Below, in pieces: positions 1 to 6,265 of a stretch of DNA of 32,304 nt. A program made the translations under genes and the position numbers. The notes under the pieces are model-generated. The model was not told the origin of the DNA. It saw only the letters and a list, made by a program, of their open reading frames with translations, and ran no database searches. Source of the DNA: Dehalococcoidia bacterium (GTDB taxonomy: Bacteria > Chloroflexota > Dehalococcoidia > Tepidiformales > Tepidiformaceae); the NCBI GenBank assembly GCA_022827945.1, contig JAJEIT010000082.1, positions 1 through 32,304 of the forward strand, read 5' to 3'. Position 1 is the stretch's first letter, and each line of letters begins with the position of its first letter.

Positions 1-201
1 GTGCGCAATCGCGATCGTGATGCCGCGGGCGCGCTCCTCCGGCGCGTTGTCGATCGAGTCGAACTCCCGGTACTCCGCCTCGCCCTTCAGCCCCAGCACC
101 TTCGTGATCGCCGCCGTCAGCGTCGTCTTCCCGTGGTCCACATGCCCGATCGTCCCCACGTTTACGTGCGGCTTGTTCCGCTCAAACTTCTCCTTCGCCA
201 T
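1..201 (-). CDS. tuf: Elongation factor Tu, N-terminal part (runs off window)
   Basis: Translation GTPase that delivers aminoacyl-tRNA to the ribosome. Only the first 67 codons are present. They open [20 protein letters not shown] and contain the G1 P-loop GHVDHGKTT (about residues 19-27) and the start of the switch I region (EERARGITI). The ATG at 201 is preceded by GGAGG at a normal distance. A tRNA-Thr gene lies about 60 bases upstream on the same strand, the usual arrangement for bacterial tuf, so the two are probably co-transcribed. Identity is certain from the near-invariant N-terminus. The remainder lies outside the window. Confidence 0.97.
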   Translation of the reverse strand, partial: MAKEKFERNKPHVNVGTIGHVDHGKTTLTAAITKVLGLKGEAEYREFDSIDNAPEERARGITIAIAH

Positions 202-263
202 GGCGAATCCTCCGTGCGGGTAGTGGCGTCATCGGACCCCGATGGCTCGGGGCCGGCGCGCCC

Positions 264-339
264 TGGAGCCCTCATCCAGATTTGAACTGGAGACCTCGTT
301 CTTACCAAGAACGCGCTCTGCCAACTGAGCTATGAGGGC
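264..339 (-). tRNA. tRNA-Thr (anticodon GGT)
   Basis: The minus strand folds into a full cloverleaf. The acceptor stem is GCCCTCA/TGAGGGC, the D-arm GCTC...GAGC, the anticodon stem CGTTC/GAACG with loop TTGGTAA (anticodon GGT), and the T-arm TCCAG-TTCAAAT-CTGGA. The discriminator base is T at 267, followed by an encoded CCA (266-264). It sits directly before tuf, as thrT sits before tufB in E. coli. Confidence 0.96.
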
Positions 340-398
340 CTAGTCCGCGTGTGCGTTATTGATAGTAGCGGGATTTCCGTTGTGGGGGAGTGGGGGCC

Positions 399-418
399 GC
401 GGGGAGAAGCCTCCCCGC
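399..418. repeat. Short GC-rich hairpin between tRNA-Thr and vapBC
   Basis: GCGGGGA and TCCCCGC form a perfect 7-bp stem around a 6-base loop (GAAGCC). It lies between the divergent tRNA-Thr/tuf unit and the vapB promoter. There is no T tract, so it may only separate the two promoters. Function unknown. Confidence 0.4.
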
Positions 419-423
419 TACGT

Positions 424-458
424 GGCATGCTTGGAGCATGCCGTCATCATGCTAGAAT
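424..458 (+). promoter_or_regulatory. vapB promoter with inverted-repeat operator
   Basis: GGCATGC (424-430) and GCATGCC (436-442) form a perfect 7-bp inverted repeat with a 5-base centre. A -35-like TTGGAG (431-436) lies in it, then 16 bases, then a good -10 TAGAAT (453-458). The -10 ends 6 bases before the ATG at 465, so the transcript is probably leaderless. The inverted repeat overlapping the -35 is the expected place for VapB/VapBC autorepression. Confidence 0.6.
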
Positions 459-464
459 CATGCC

Positions 465-704
465 ATGGCGAACATCCAGGTGAAGAACGTCCCCGATGAG
501 CTGCACGAGCGCCTGCGGCGGCACGCCCGCAAGAAGAACTGCACGATGAGCGCCGCAGTGCTCGCCGCCATCGAGCGCGAGATCAAAATGGCCGAGTGGC
601 TTGAGCGCCTGGAGACCCGCCCCGTCGTCGACCTTGGGGTGCCAGCTGCCAGACTGGTGGAGGAAGCGCGGGCGGAGCGGGACAAAGAACTCGGACTCGA
701 GTGA
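465..704 (+). CDS. VapB/FitA-type antitoxin (ribbon-helix-helix)
   Basis: Small protein of 79 residues. The N-terminal 45 residues fit an Arc/FitA-like ribbon-helix-helix: a beta strand (IQVKNVPDELHERLRRHA) followed by two helices (MSAAVLAAIEREI). The C-terminal 35 residues are charged and would wrap the toxin. It should neutralise the PIN toxin encoded immediately downstream and repress the shared promoter. Its TGA (702-704) overlaps the toxin GTG (701), so the pair is translationally coupled. No Shine-Dalgarno sequence is visible, but a -10 hexamer sits 6 bases before the ATG. Confidence 0.85.
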   Translation: MANIQVKNVPDELHERLRRHARKKNCTMSAAVLAAIEREIKMAEWLERLETRPVVDLGVPAARLVEEARAERDKELGLE

Positions 705-1102
705 CGCAGTACATCGTTGATGCCTCCGTCGCCGTCGAGTGCGTGCTCAGGACGGAGGTTGGGCGATCCGTCCTGCAGGCACTCGGCGAGGTGCAGCTTG
801 CTGCCCCTGCCCTCCTAGACGCGGAAGTCCTCGCAGCGCTACGAAAGGGGGTACAGCAGGGACGGTACGATCTGCAACGCGCGGAACATGCCATCAGCGA
901 CCTGGTCGACTGGCCCATCCAACGGATCCCGAACAGGGACCTTCTCCGCCTAGCCTGGATCCACCGGCACAACGTCACGGCCTACGACGCGCTGTACGTC
1001 GCCCTCGCCAACTCCCTCGGTGTCCCTCTGCTGACCATTGATGGGCCACTGTCGCGAGCGCCGGGACTGGGCATCGTCGTGCAGAACGTGCGCCTCTCCT
1101 AG
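701..1102 (+). CDS. VapC-type PIN-domain ribonuclease toxin
   Basis: PIN-domain protein of 133 residues, the length typical of VapC toxins. Acidic residues at the expected metal-binding positions are D7 (YIVDAS), E42 (LLDAEVLAAL), D96 (AYDALYVALA) and D114 (LLTIDGP). The family cleaves tRNA or rRNA and is held inactive by its antitoxin. The GTG start overlaps the antitoxin stop by GTGA. The nearest downstream gene is convergent, so the operon is just these two genes. Which RNA is cut cannot be told from sequence. Confidence 0.88.
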   Translation: MTQYIVDASVAVECVLRTEVGRSVLQALGEVQLAAPALLDAEVLAALRKGVQQGRYDLQRAEHAISDLVDWPIQRIPNRDLLRLAWIHRHNVTAYDALYVALANSLGVPLLTIDGPLSRAPGLGIVVQNVRLS

Positions 1103-1135
1103 GCGCCCGCCTTCGCAGCCGACCCAGCTCCTTCC

Positions 1136-1714
1136 CTAGGCCAGACCGCGCTTCGCCAGCTCCTTCGGCATCCGCACGGCGTCGGCGCTGAGCAGGGGGC
1201 CGCGCTCCTCGTCGGTGAGCGTGCCCGCCGTGTCCTTCGCCATCTTGCCGCCGTCGAAGAGGATCCACTTCTCGGGAACGACCTCGAGGATGACGCGCAG
1301 GGGCGAGTCGAGGCGCTCGACGAAAGCGGCCGCGGCCTCCGCGTCGGGGCTGATCTTGTTGGCGAGAGCCGGGTAGAACCAGTCCTTCGTCTCCTGGTCG
1401 TCGTGGATGATGCAGCGGCCCTTGGCCGTAGCCTGCCCTCCCGGCGCGCCCGAGTCGGGGTCGCAGGCGGCGCTGCTCACGATGACCGACACGCGCGGGT
1501 CGCGGCGGATGGCGGCCACGCGGTGGCGGTGGACCGCACAGGTGATCCAGAAGCGCCCCTCATGCCAGACGTAGGCGTGGATGACGCCGACGGGCCAGCC
1601 GTCCTGCGTGCTCCAGTTGAGCGCGCACTCCCTGGCGTTTACGAGCAGCGATTCGAGCTGCTCCTCGTCGAGTGGGTAGCCGGAAACGGTTTCGTGGTCT
1701 TGCGCGCCCGCCAT
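1136..1714 (-). CDS. Pyridoxamine 5'-phosphate oxidase-family flavoprotein (PPOX split barrel)
   Basis: Protein of 192 residues with an FMN-binding split-barrel pattern: LNWSTQDGWPVGVIHAYVW, then GRFWITCAVHRHRVAAIRRDPRVSVIVSS, the strand-turn-strand plus K/R contacts seen in PPOX proteins. The C-terminal half (PLRVILEVVPEKWILFDGGKM) matches the family's last strands. It probably uses FMN or F420 to reduce an unidentified substrate; true PNPO activity is unlikely at this level of similarity. The ATG at 1714 is preceded by GGAGG with 7-base spacing. It stands alone, convergent with vapC and divergent from the ATPase gene. Confidence 0.75.
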   Translation of the reverse strand: MAGAQDHETVSGYPLDEEQLESLLVNARECALNWSTQDGWPVGVIHAYVWHEGRFWITCAVHRHRVAAIRRDPRVSVIVSSAACDPDSGAPGGQATAKGRCIIHDDQETKDWFYPALANKISPDAEAAAAFVERLDSPLRVILEVVPEKWILFDGGKMAKDTAGTLTDEERGPLLSADAVRMPKELAKRGLA

Positions 1715-1817
1715 CTGGAGCCTCCAAAGGTGTTGCTGGCCGCGTCGTGCGCGACGCCCCGAACCGTGGCAGAGCGCGGCGCGCGCGTCAACGGCTGGGC
1801 GCTATCCTCCAAGGACC

Positions 1818-2609
1818 ATGCGGCTGACTGCCCCTTCTCGCATCGAGGCGCCGGAAGACCTGGCATTCCTGAGCACCGCCCACCTGGCCGATGACTCCCT
1901 GGAGATCGACCTGACGGAGGTCGAGTGGATCTCGCCGCTCGGCGTCGTTGCCGCGCTGGCAACTTGTCTGCGGGCCGACAGGGAAGCGTTGGACGCGACT
2001 GTTTACCTGCCGGAGAGCCGTGAAGTGAGGACGTACCTGGCAGCCATCGGACTGCTTGAGGAAGTGGAGCGGCACGGCTGGTCACTACAACGCAACATCC
2101 CGGAGGAGCTGGTGGTGTTGCAGGTGCCTGGGACGGGGTGGTCGCAATCCCTCGACCTTGACATCGACCCGGAAGCCAACTTCGCCCCGCACCTGCCTGT
2201 CTCCGGGCTTTCCAGCGAGTCCGAAGTGGTGGAGGCCTCCTACCTGCTCGACGAGGCCCTTCATGCCGCCAGCCTCACCGGCGGCCTGTTCGACGATCTG
2301 ATCGATGTCGCGGATTTTGGCCTGGGATTCGCCAACACGCTTCAGGAGCACTATGGCGACATGACGAACAGCGAGGCGATCGTTCGCGCGTTCGAGGAGC
2401 AAGTCAGCGGTACAGGGGACAAGAAGCGCGGGTTTGGTCTAAGCCAGATAGCAGAGATTATCGACCTCGGTCCGGAGAATGCCCTGGACATCGTGTCGTG
2501 GTCCGGACACGTGAGGCGGTCTGGAGGACAAGTCCAGCCCCGCGAAGACGGAGGCGTACTCTTCCCGGGGACTGCGGCAGCGGTTTACGTGCCGTACTCC
2601 CTTCTATAA
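1818..2609 (+). CDS. STAS-like plus GHKL-type ATPase regulatory protein, possibly lacking the N-box
   Basis: Protein of 263 residues that appears to have two parts. Residues about 27-85 look like a STAS fold (LEIDLTEVEWISPLGVVAAL), as in anti-anti-sigma factors. Residues about 130-263 carry GHKL/HATPase motifs: G1-like DFGLGF (166-171), G2-like GTGDKKRGFGL (198-208) and a closing strand pair (GGVLFPGTAAAVYVPY). The N-box helix with its Asn and His should lie before DFGLGF. Instead FDDLI runs directly into DVADFGLGF, as if about 30-40 residues were deleted in frame. The next gene, 3 bases downstream, encodes a DUF4325 STAS-like protein, a known partner of such ATPases. TATCCT lies 9 bases before the ATG. 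Confidence 0.65.
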   Translation: MRLTAPSRIEAPEDLAFLSTAHLADDSLEIDLTEVEWISPLGVVAALATCLRADREALDATVYLPESREVRTYLAAIGLLEEVERHGWSLQRNIPEELVVLQVPGTGWSQSLDLDIDPEANFAPHLPVSGLSSESEVVEASYLLDEALHAASLTGGLFDDLIDVADFGLGFANTLQEHYGDMTNSEAIVRAFEEQVSGTGDKKRGFGLSQIAEIIDLGPENALDIVSWSGHVRRSGGQVQPREDGGVLFPGTAAAVYVPYSLL

Positions 2610-2612
2610 TCG

Positions 2613-2924
2613 ATGCGAAGGCTGGCGAACCTCATGACCATCATCCTTGCGGAGCACGGCACCATGTTTGCGACGCGCGGGCAGGCACGGGAACTCCCGT
2701 GCGATGGCGGCGACGCCGGCACGATTACAGTCGATGCGGCAGACGTGTACATGAGCCCGTCGTTCATCGCTGAACTGCTCGTGACGCTCGTGGAAAAGCG
2801 CGAATACGACCGCGTGCTGGTGCGCGGCGCTCGCGAGCGACCGGCACGTGTAGCCCTTCACCTGGCCGAAAAGTTCGGTTACGCCGATCGGGTCGAGGTC
2901 GAGCAACCACTCCCGACTACCTAG
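2613..2924 (+). CDS. STAS-like domain protein (DUF4325 family)
   Basis: Protein of 103 residues. It resembles the DUF4325 STAS-like domain: an N-terminal TRGQARELP segment, a strand-helix core TITVDAADVYMSPSFIAELL, and a helix-rich tail. DUF4325 proteins are usually encoded beside GHKL ATPases and are thought to be their binding partners or substrates. Here the gene begins 3 bases after the ATPase stop, so translation is coupled. ATG 2613 is used because of the coupling; ATG 2634, in frame, would give a shorter product starting MTIILAEHG and is also reasonable. Biochemical role unknown. Confidence 0.65.
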   Translation: MRRLANLMTIILAEHGTMFATRGQARELPCDGGDAGTITVDAADVYMSPSFIAELLVTLVEKREYDRVLVRGARERPARVALHLAEKFGYADRVEVEQPLPTT

Positions 2925-2956
2925 CGCACCCGCTTCCGCCTGCCGACCACACGGGC

Positions 2957-2962
2957 TACGCT
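2957..2962 (+). promoter_or_regulatory. Candidate -10 element of a leaderless transcript
   Basis: TACGCT lies exactly 6 bases before the GTG start at 2969, and no Shine-Dalgarno sequence is visible. The spacing equals that before the two VapB-type antitoxin genes at 465 and 23711. The -35 region (TTCCGC, 2934-2939) is weak. Confidence 0.35.
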
Positions 2963-2968
2963 CGCGCC

Positions 2969-4825
2969 GTGGGCATAGAGGCGCTTACGCACGACGACGA
3001 CGGCAACCTTGTCGTGCCGGAGACCCCCGAGGAGTGGGACCGGTGGGTTTCCGCGTCGAGGACGCGGAACCACGTGCTGGACAACCCCCTGCTCGACTGG
3101 CTCGATCGGTGGGGCGAGGAGCACGGCTACGAACGCGACCCCGTCGAGGAGGACACGGACTTCCTGACCTTCCTGTTCGGGAAGGGGAATGCATTCGAGG
3201 CGGCGGTCGTGGAACACCTGAGCGAGCTCGCCGAGGTGCGGATGGTGGAACCGGAGGGTGCGGAGCGAGAGGAGCTGCGCGAGCTGGCCGTGGCCGAGGC
3301 AACGTTCGCGGCGATGGCCGATGGAGCGGAGATCATCTGCCAGGCGTGGATGCGCAACCCCCAATCGCGCACCTACGGCGCCCCCGACCTGCTGGTCCGC
3401 AGTGACGTGCTCGCCAGGCTGTTCCCGGGGTCGATTTCCGACGAGGCGGCGGCCGTGCCCGCGCCCGACCTCGACATCGGTGACCGGCACTATCGCGTGA
3501 TCGACGTCAAGTTCTCGACGCTGCACCTGGCGGCGGGCGGAGAGCTGGGCAATTCGGGCTCGGCGCCGGCCTACAAGGCGCAGGTCTACCTCTACAACCG
3601 CGCCCTCGGACGGCTGCAGGGGTACCTGCCGCCGGAGGCGTTCGTGCTGGGGCGCGGGTGGGAACAGACACGGCGGGGCGAGACCTCACGGGGCGCGAGC
3701 TGCATGGACCGGATCGCGCCCGTCGCCAACGACTACGCCTCGTACGGGCGGGGACGGCTCTCCGACCAGGTCGACGAGGCGGTGGCATGGGTGCGACGGG
3801 TGCGGGCGGAGGGCGGCAACTGGCGCGCCCTCCCGGAGCCGTCGGTCGAGGAACTGCGCCCGAACGGGAAGGCCGATTCCGGGGAGTGGTCGAGCGCGGT
3901 CAAGGAGATCCTGGAGGAGGGCGAGGACCTGACCCGTCTCTGGTGGGTCGGTGTCGCGAAGCGCCGCGATGCGAACCGGCAGGGGCTGACGCGCTGGACC
4001 GACCCGCGCGTCACGCCGAAGGCCGTCGGCGTCGAGGGGCGCACGACGATGCCGAACCTGCAGGCCCTCCTGGACGTGAACCGCGAGCCCGGGCCCGACG
4101 TCCGGCCGGCTCGCATCGCCGAGGCGAGGGAGGATTGGATCGAGGAGGCGCCCGTCGAGTTCTACGTCGACTTCGAGACGGTCGGCGACCTCGACGACGA
4201 CTTCTCGGCGATCCCCGAGCGGGGCGGGCAGCCGCTCATCTTCATGGTCGGCTGCGGGCACCTGGAGGACGGGGACTGGCGGTTCGAGTGCTTCATTGCC
4301 GACCGGCTCGACGAGCGGTCGGAGGCGACGGTCATCGACGACTGGTTCGAGCACATGACCTCGGTTCGCGACCGGCTCGCACCGGGGGCGCACCCGAAGG
4401 TCATCCACTGGTCACCGCACGAGACAATCACACTGGAGACGGCGTTCGACGCGGCCGTGAAGCGTCACCAGGCGACGGGCTGGCGGCACACCAGGAAGCA
4501 GGAGCCGTGGCCCCACCCGAACTGGTTCGACTTCCTGAACAAGGTGATGAAGCGGGAGCCGGTGGTCGTGCGGGGGGCGCACGGGTTCGGGCTGAAGGCG
4601 GTCACGAACGCGATGCACGACCTCGGGTTGGTCGAGACCCGCTGGGATGAGGGCCCCGCCGACGGCCTCGGCGCGATGGTGGGCGCGTGGACGTGCAACC
4701 GGCGGGCGGTCGAGGACGGGTGCAGCATGCGCGACCTCGCGCTGATGAAGGGCATCGAGCGTTACAACGAGGTCGACTGCAAGGCGATGATGGAGCTCGT
4801 CCACTACCTGCGCCAGCACCACTAG
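2969..4825 (+). CDS. Two-domain nuclease: PD-(D/E)XK (RecB/TM0106-like) plus RNase H-like DEDD exonuclease
   Basis: Protein of 618 residues. The N-terminal half matches RecB-like nucleases of the TM0106 type: helix GNAFEAAVVEHL (about 73-84), GAPD (137-140), DVK (179-181) and the QVYLYN helix (Gln 205), all core residues of the PD-(D/E)XK fold. The C-terminal half is a predicted RNase H-like 3'-5' exonuclease: VDFET (Asp 401, Glu 403), a central HWSPHE segment, and the final YNEVDC helix with Asp 603. Such proteins are thought to process or degrade nucleic acid; substrate unknown. It starts 44 bases after the DUF4325 gene on the same strand. The GTG start lacks a Shine-Dalgarno sequence. Confidence 0.8.
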   Translation: MGIEALTHDDDGNLVVPETPEEWDRWVSASRTRNHVLDNPLLDWLDRWGEEHGYERDPVEEDTDFLTFLFGKGNAFEAAVVEHLSELAEVRMVEPEGAEREELRELAVAEATFAAMADGAEIICQAWMRNPQSRTYGAPDLLVRSDVLARLFPGSISDEAAAVPAPDLDIGDRHYRVIDVKFSTLHLAAGGELGNSGSAPAYKAQVYLYNRALGRLQGYLPPEAFVLGRGWEQTRRGETSRGASCMDRIAPVANDYASYGRGRLSDQVDEAVAWVRRVRAEGGNWRALPEPSVEELRPNGKADSGEWSSAVKEILEEGEDLTRLWWVGVAKRRDANRQGLTRWTDPRVTPKAVGVEGRTTMPNLQALLDVNREPGPDVRPARIAEAREDWIEEAPVEFYVDFETVGDLDDDFSAIPERGGQPLIFMVGCGHLEDGDWRFECFIADRLDERSEATVIDDWFEHMTSVRDRLAPGAHPKVIHWSPHETITLETAFDAAVKRHQATGWRHTRKQEPWPHPNWFDFLNKVMKREPVVVRGAHGFGLKAVTNAMHDLGLVETRWDEGPADGLGAMVGAWTCNRRAVEDGCSMRDLALMKGIERYNEVDCKAMMELVHYLRQHH

Positions 4826-4835
4826 AGGGCGGCGG

Positions 4836-5243
4836 CTAGCCCCCTTCGAAAGGATTCACCAGCTCCACGCCAAGCCGGTCGAAGTCCCGCGCGTTCCGCG
4901 TCGCGACCGTCAGGGAGTGAGCGACGGCGACCGCCGCGATCAGTGCGTCTTCCATGAGGGAATCCGGCTGCCGGTGCTTGAGACGGGCCCACTCCCGGAA
5001 GGCGGCCGCGTCGGCAGGAAGCACGCCGAAGGAGTTCAGCACCTGCCCGAGCCAGACCTCGAGCGCATTCGCCTTCGTCGCATCATGCTCGCGGGTGATC
5101 TCGATGCCCGCCTGTATCTCCCCGATGGTCACGGCGGAGACGAAGAGCTGATCCGCGGGAACCCGCCGAATCCACTCGAGGACCGCAGGATGGGGGCGCG
5201 GACGCCGCAACTCCGAGACGACGTTGGTATCGAGGAGGTACAC
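4836..5243 (-). CDS. VapC/FitB-type PIN-domain ribonuclease toxin
   Basis: PIN-domain protein of 135 residues. Metal-binding acids are D5 (YLLDTNVVSEL), E42 (TIGEIQAG) and D99 (MEDALIAAVA), and the ARDFDRLG motif is near the C-terminus. The N-terminus LLDTNVVSE is typical of FitB/VapC toxins of plasmid and chromosomal modules. GTG at 5243 follows the antitoxin stop by 3 bases, so the two are translated together. The gene is convergent with the nuclease gene, 10 bases away. Confidence 0.88.
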   Translation of the reverse strand: MYLLDTNVVSELRRPRPHPAVLEWIRRVPADQLFVSAVTIGEIQAGIEITREHDATKANALEVWLGQVLNSFGVLPADAAAFREWARLKHRQPDSLMEDALIAAVAVAHSLTVATRNARDFDRLGVELVNPFEGG

Positions 5244-5246
5244 CGG

Positions 5247-5507
5247 CTACTTGACGGCCGGAGGGGGCCGGTGGCGATGGGTGGGGCGCGGCGGCGTAAG
5301 TTCCTCCGTCCGGGCATCGGGACTGAGGAGCAGGTCCTTTAGCGTCGGCCTGTTCATCTCTTGCAGCTTCCGCCACTGGTCGATCGAGACGAGAACAGCC
5401 GCTTCAACGCCACGCCTGGTAACGATCTGGGGCCCATCACTCAGGCTGGCATCGAGCAGCTCGCTGAACTTCGCCTTCGCATCCTGAACCTGCCACGCCT
5501 TGCCCAC
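5247..5507 (-). CDS. Phd/YefM-type antitoxin
   Basis: Protein of 86 residues with the classic Phd/YefM N-terminus (WQVQDAKAKFSELLDASLSDGPQIVTRRG), followed by VLVSIDQWRKL and a disordered Pro-rich toxin-binding tail. It should neutralise the PIN toxin encoded 3 bases downstream and repress the operon. The start is GTG 5507; CAGGG upstream is a modest ribosome-binding site. Two direct repeats just upstream (5520-5542) are the likely operator. Confidence 0.88.
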   Translation of the reverse strand: MGKAWQVQDAKAKFSELLDASLSDGPQIVTRRGVEAAVLVSIDQWRKLQEMNRPTLKDLLLSPDARTEELTPPRPTHRHRPPPAVK

Positions 5508-5519
5508 ACAAACACCCTG

Positions 5520-5542
5520 CTGACTAGTCTCCTGACTAGTCT
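5520..5542 (-). promoter_or_regulatory. Tandem 11-bp operator repeats upstream of phd-vapC
   Basis: CTGACTAGTCT occurs twice, at 5520-5530 and 5532-5542, a 12-base period. Each copy contains the 8-bp palindrome GACTAGTC. Two palindromic sites at about one helical turn, 13 bases before the antitoxin start, fit cooperative binding of Phd dimers, as described for P1 Phd-Doc. Confidence 0.6.
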
Positions 5543-5707
5543 ACACGCCCTCAGGCCGGCCCGCGTACCCTGCGCCGATCAGCGAGTCGGTGAAGCTGAG
5601 GGAACGATCCGGCGGGTTGGCGCATATCTCTTTGCACGATGGTACTGGCGCATCCCGATGCGCGACGCGAACACTACCCCATCCGGCTGGTGGAAGGTGA
5701 GGGACGC

Positions 5708-6265
5708 ATGACCGACGACGAAGCCGTCCTGCGGTGTCAGGACGGCGACCGTGAAGCCTTCCGCCACCTGGTGGAGCAGTACAAGAACCCGCTCTACGGC
5801 ACCGCCTACCTGATGACGGGCAACGCCGCGCAGGCCGAGGAGCATGTGCAGGAGGCGTTCCTGCTGGCCTGGCGCGGCATCAAGTCGTTCCAGCGCGGGC
5901 GCCCGGTGAAGCCCTGGCTGATGCGCATCCTGGTGAACGCGGTGCTGGCGCAGCAGCGCAAGCGTTCCCTGACAACCGTGCCGCTGGAGGAAACGCTGCC
6001 CGTGGGCGCGCCCTCCAGCGGCGCCGACTCGATCGAGGCGAGCGAAGACCGCGAAGCCGTGCGCCAAGCCCTCGCCCAGCTAACCCCCGAACACCGCCAG
6101 GTCGTGGTGCTGCGCTACTTCGCCGACCTGACGGTTCCACAAGTCGCCCGTTCCGCCGGGGTGCGGGAGGGCACGGTCAAGTCGCGGCTCCATCGAGCGC
6201 TCCGCCAGATGCGGGAGCTCCTGGAGCAGTCGGGTGTGATGGAGGTGGCCGGCAATGGCGCGTAA
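5708..6265 (+). CDS. ECF-family RNA polymerase sigma factor
   Basis: Protein of 185 residues with sigma region 2 (EAFRHLVEQYKNPLYGTAYL...AEEHVQEAFLLAW) and region 4 (LTPEHRQVVVLRYFADLTVPQVARSAGVREGTVKSRLHRAL), joined by a short linker. There is no region 1 or 3, so it is an ECF sigma. ATG 5708 is chosen over the in-frame ATG 5639 because GAAGGTGAGG lies just before it and region 2 then starts at the usual distance. Its last 11 bases overlap the next gene, whose product has an anti-sigma-like N-terminus. The sigma factor is probably held at the membrane until a signal arrives. Targets unknown. Confidence 0.92.
   Translation: MTDDEAVLRCQDGDREAFRHLVEQYKNPLYGTAYLMTGNAAQAEEHVQEAFLLAWRGIKSFQRGRPVKPWLMRILVNAVLAQQRKRSLTTVPLEETLPVGAPSSGADSIEASEDREAVRQALAQLTPEHRQVVVLRYFADLTVPQVARSAGVREGTVKSRLHRALRQMRELLEQSGVMEVAGNGA

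Noticed and set aside
5601-5635. GGAAC ... TATCT as a self-promoter of the ECF sigma factor
   Set aside because: GGAAC at 5601 and a TAT-like hexamer about 17 bases on fit only loosely; without the sigma group's motif this is not supported.
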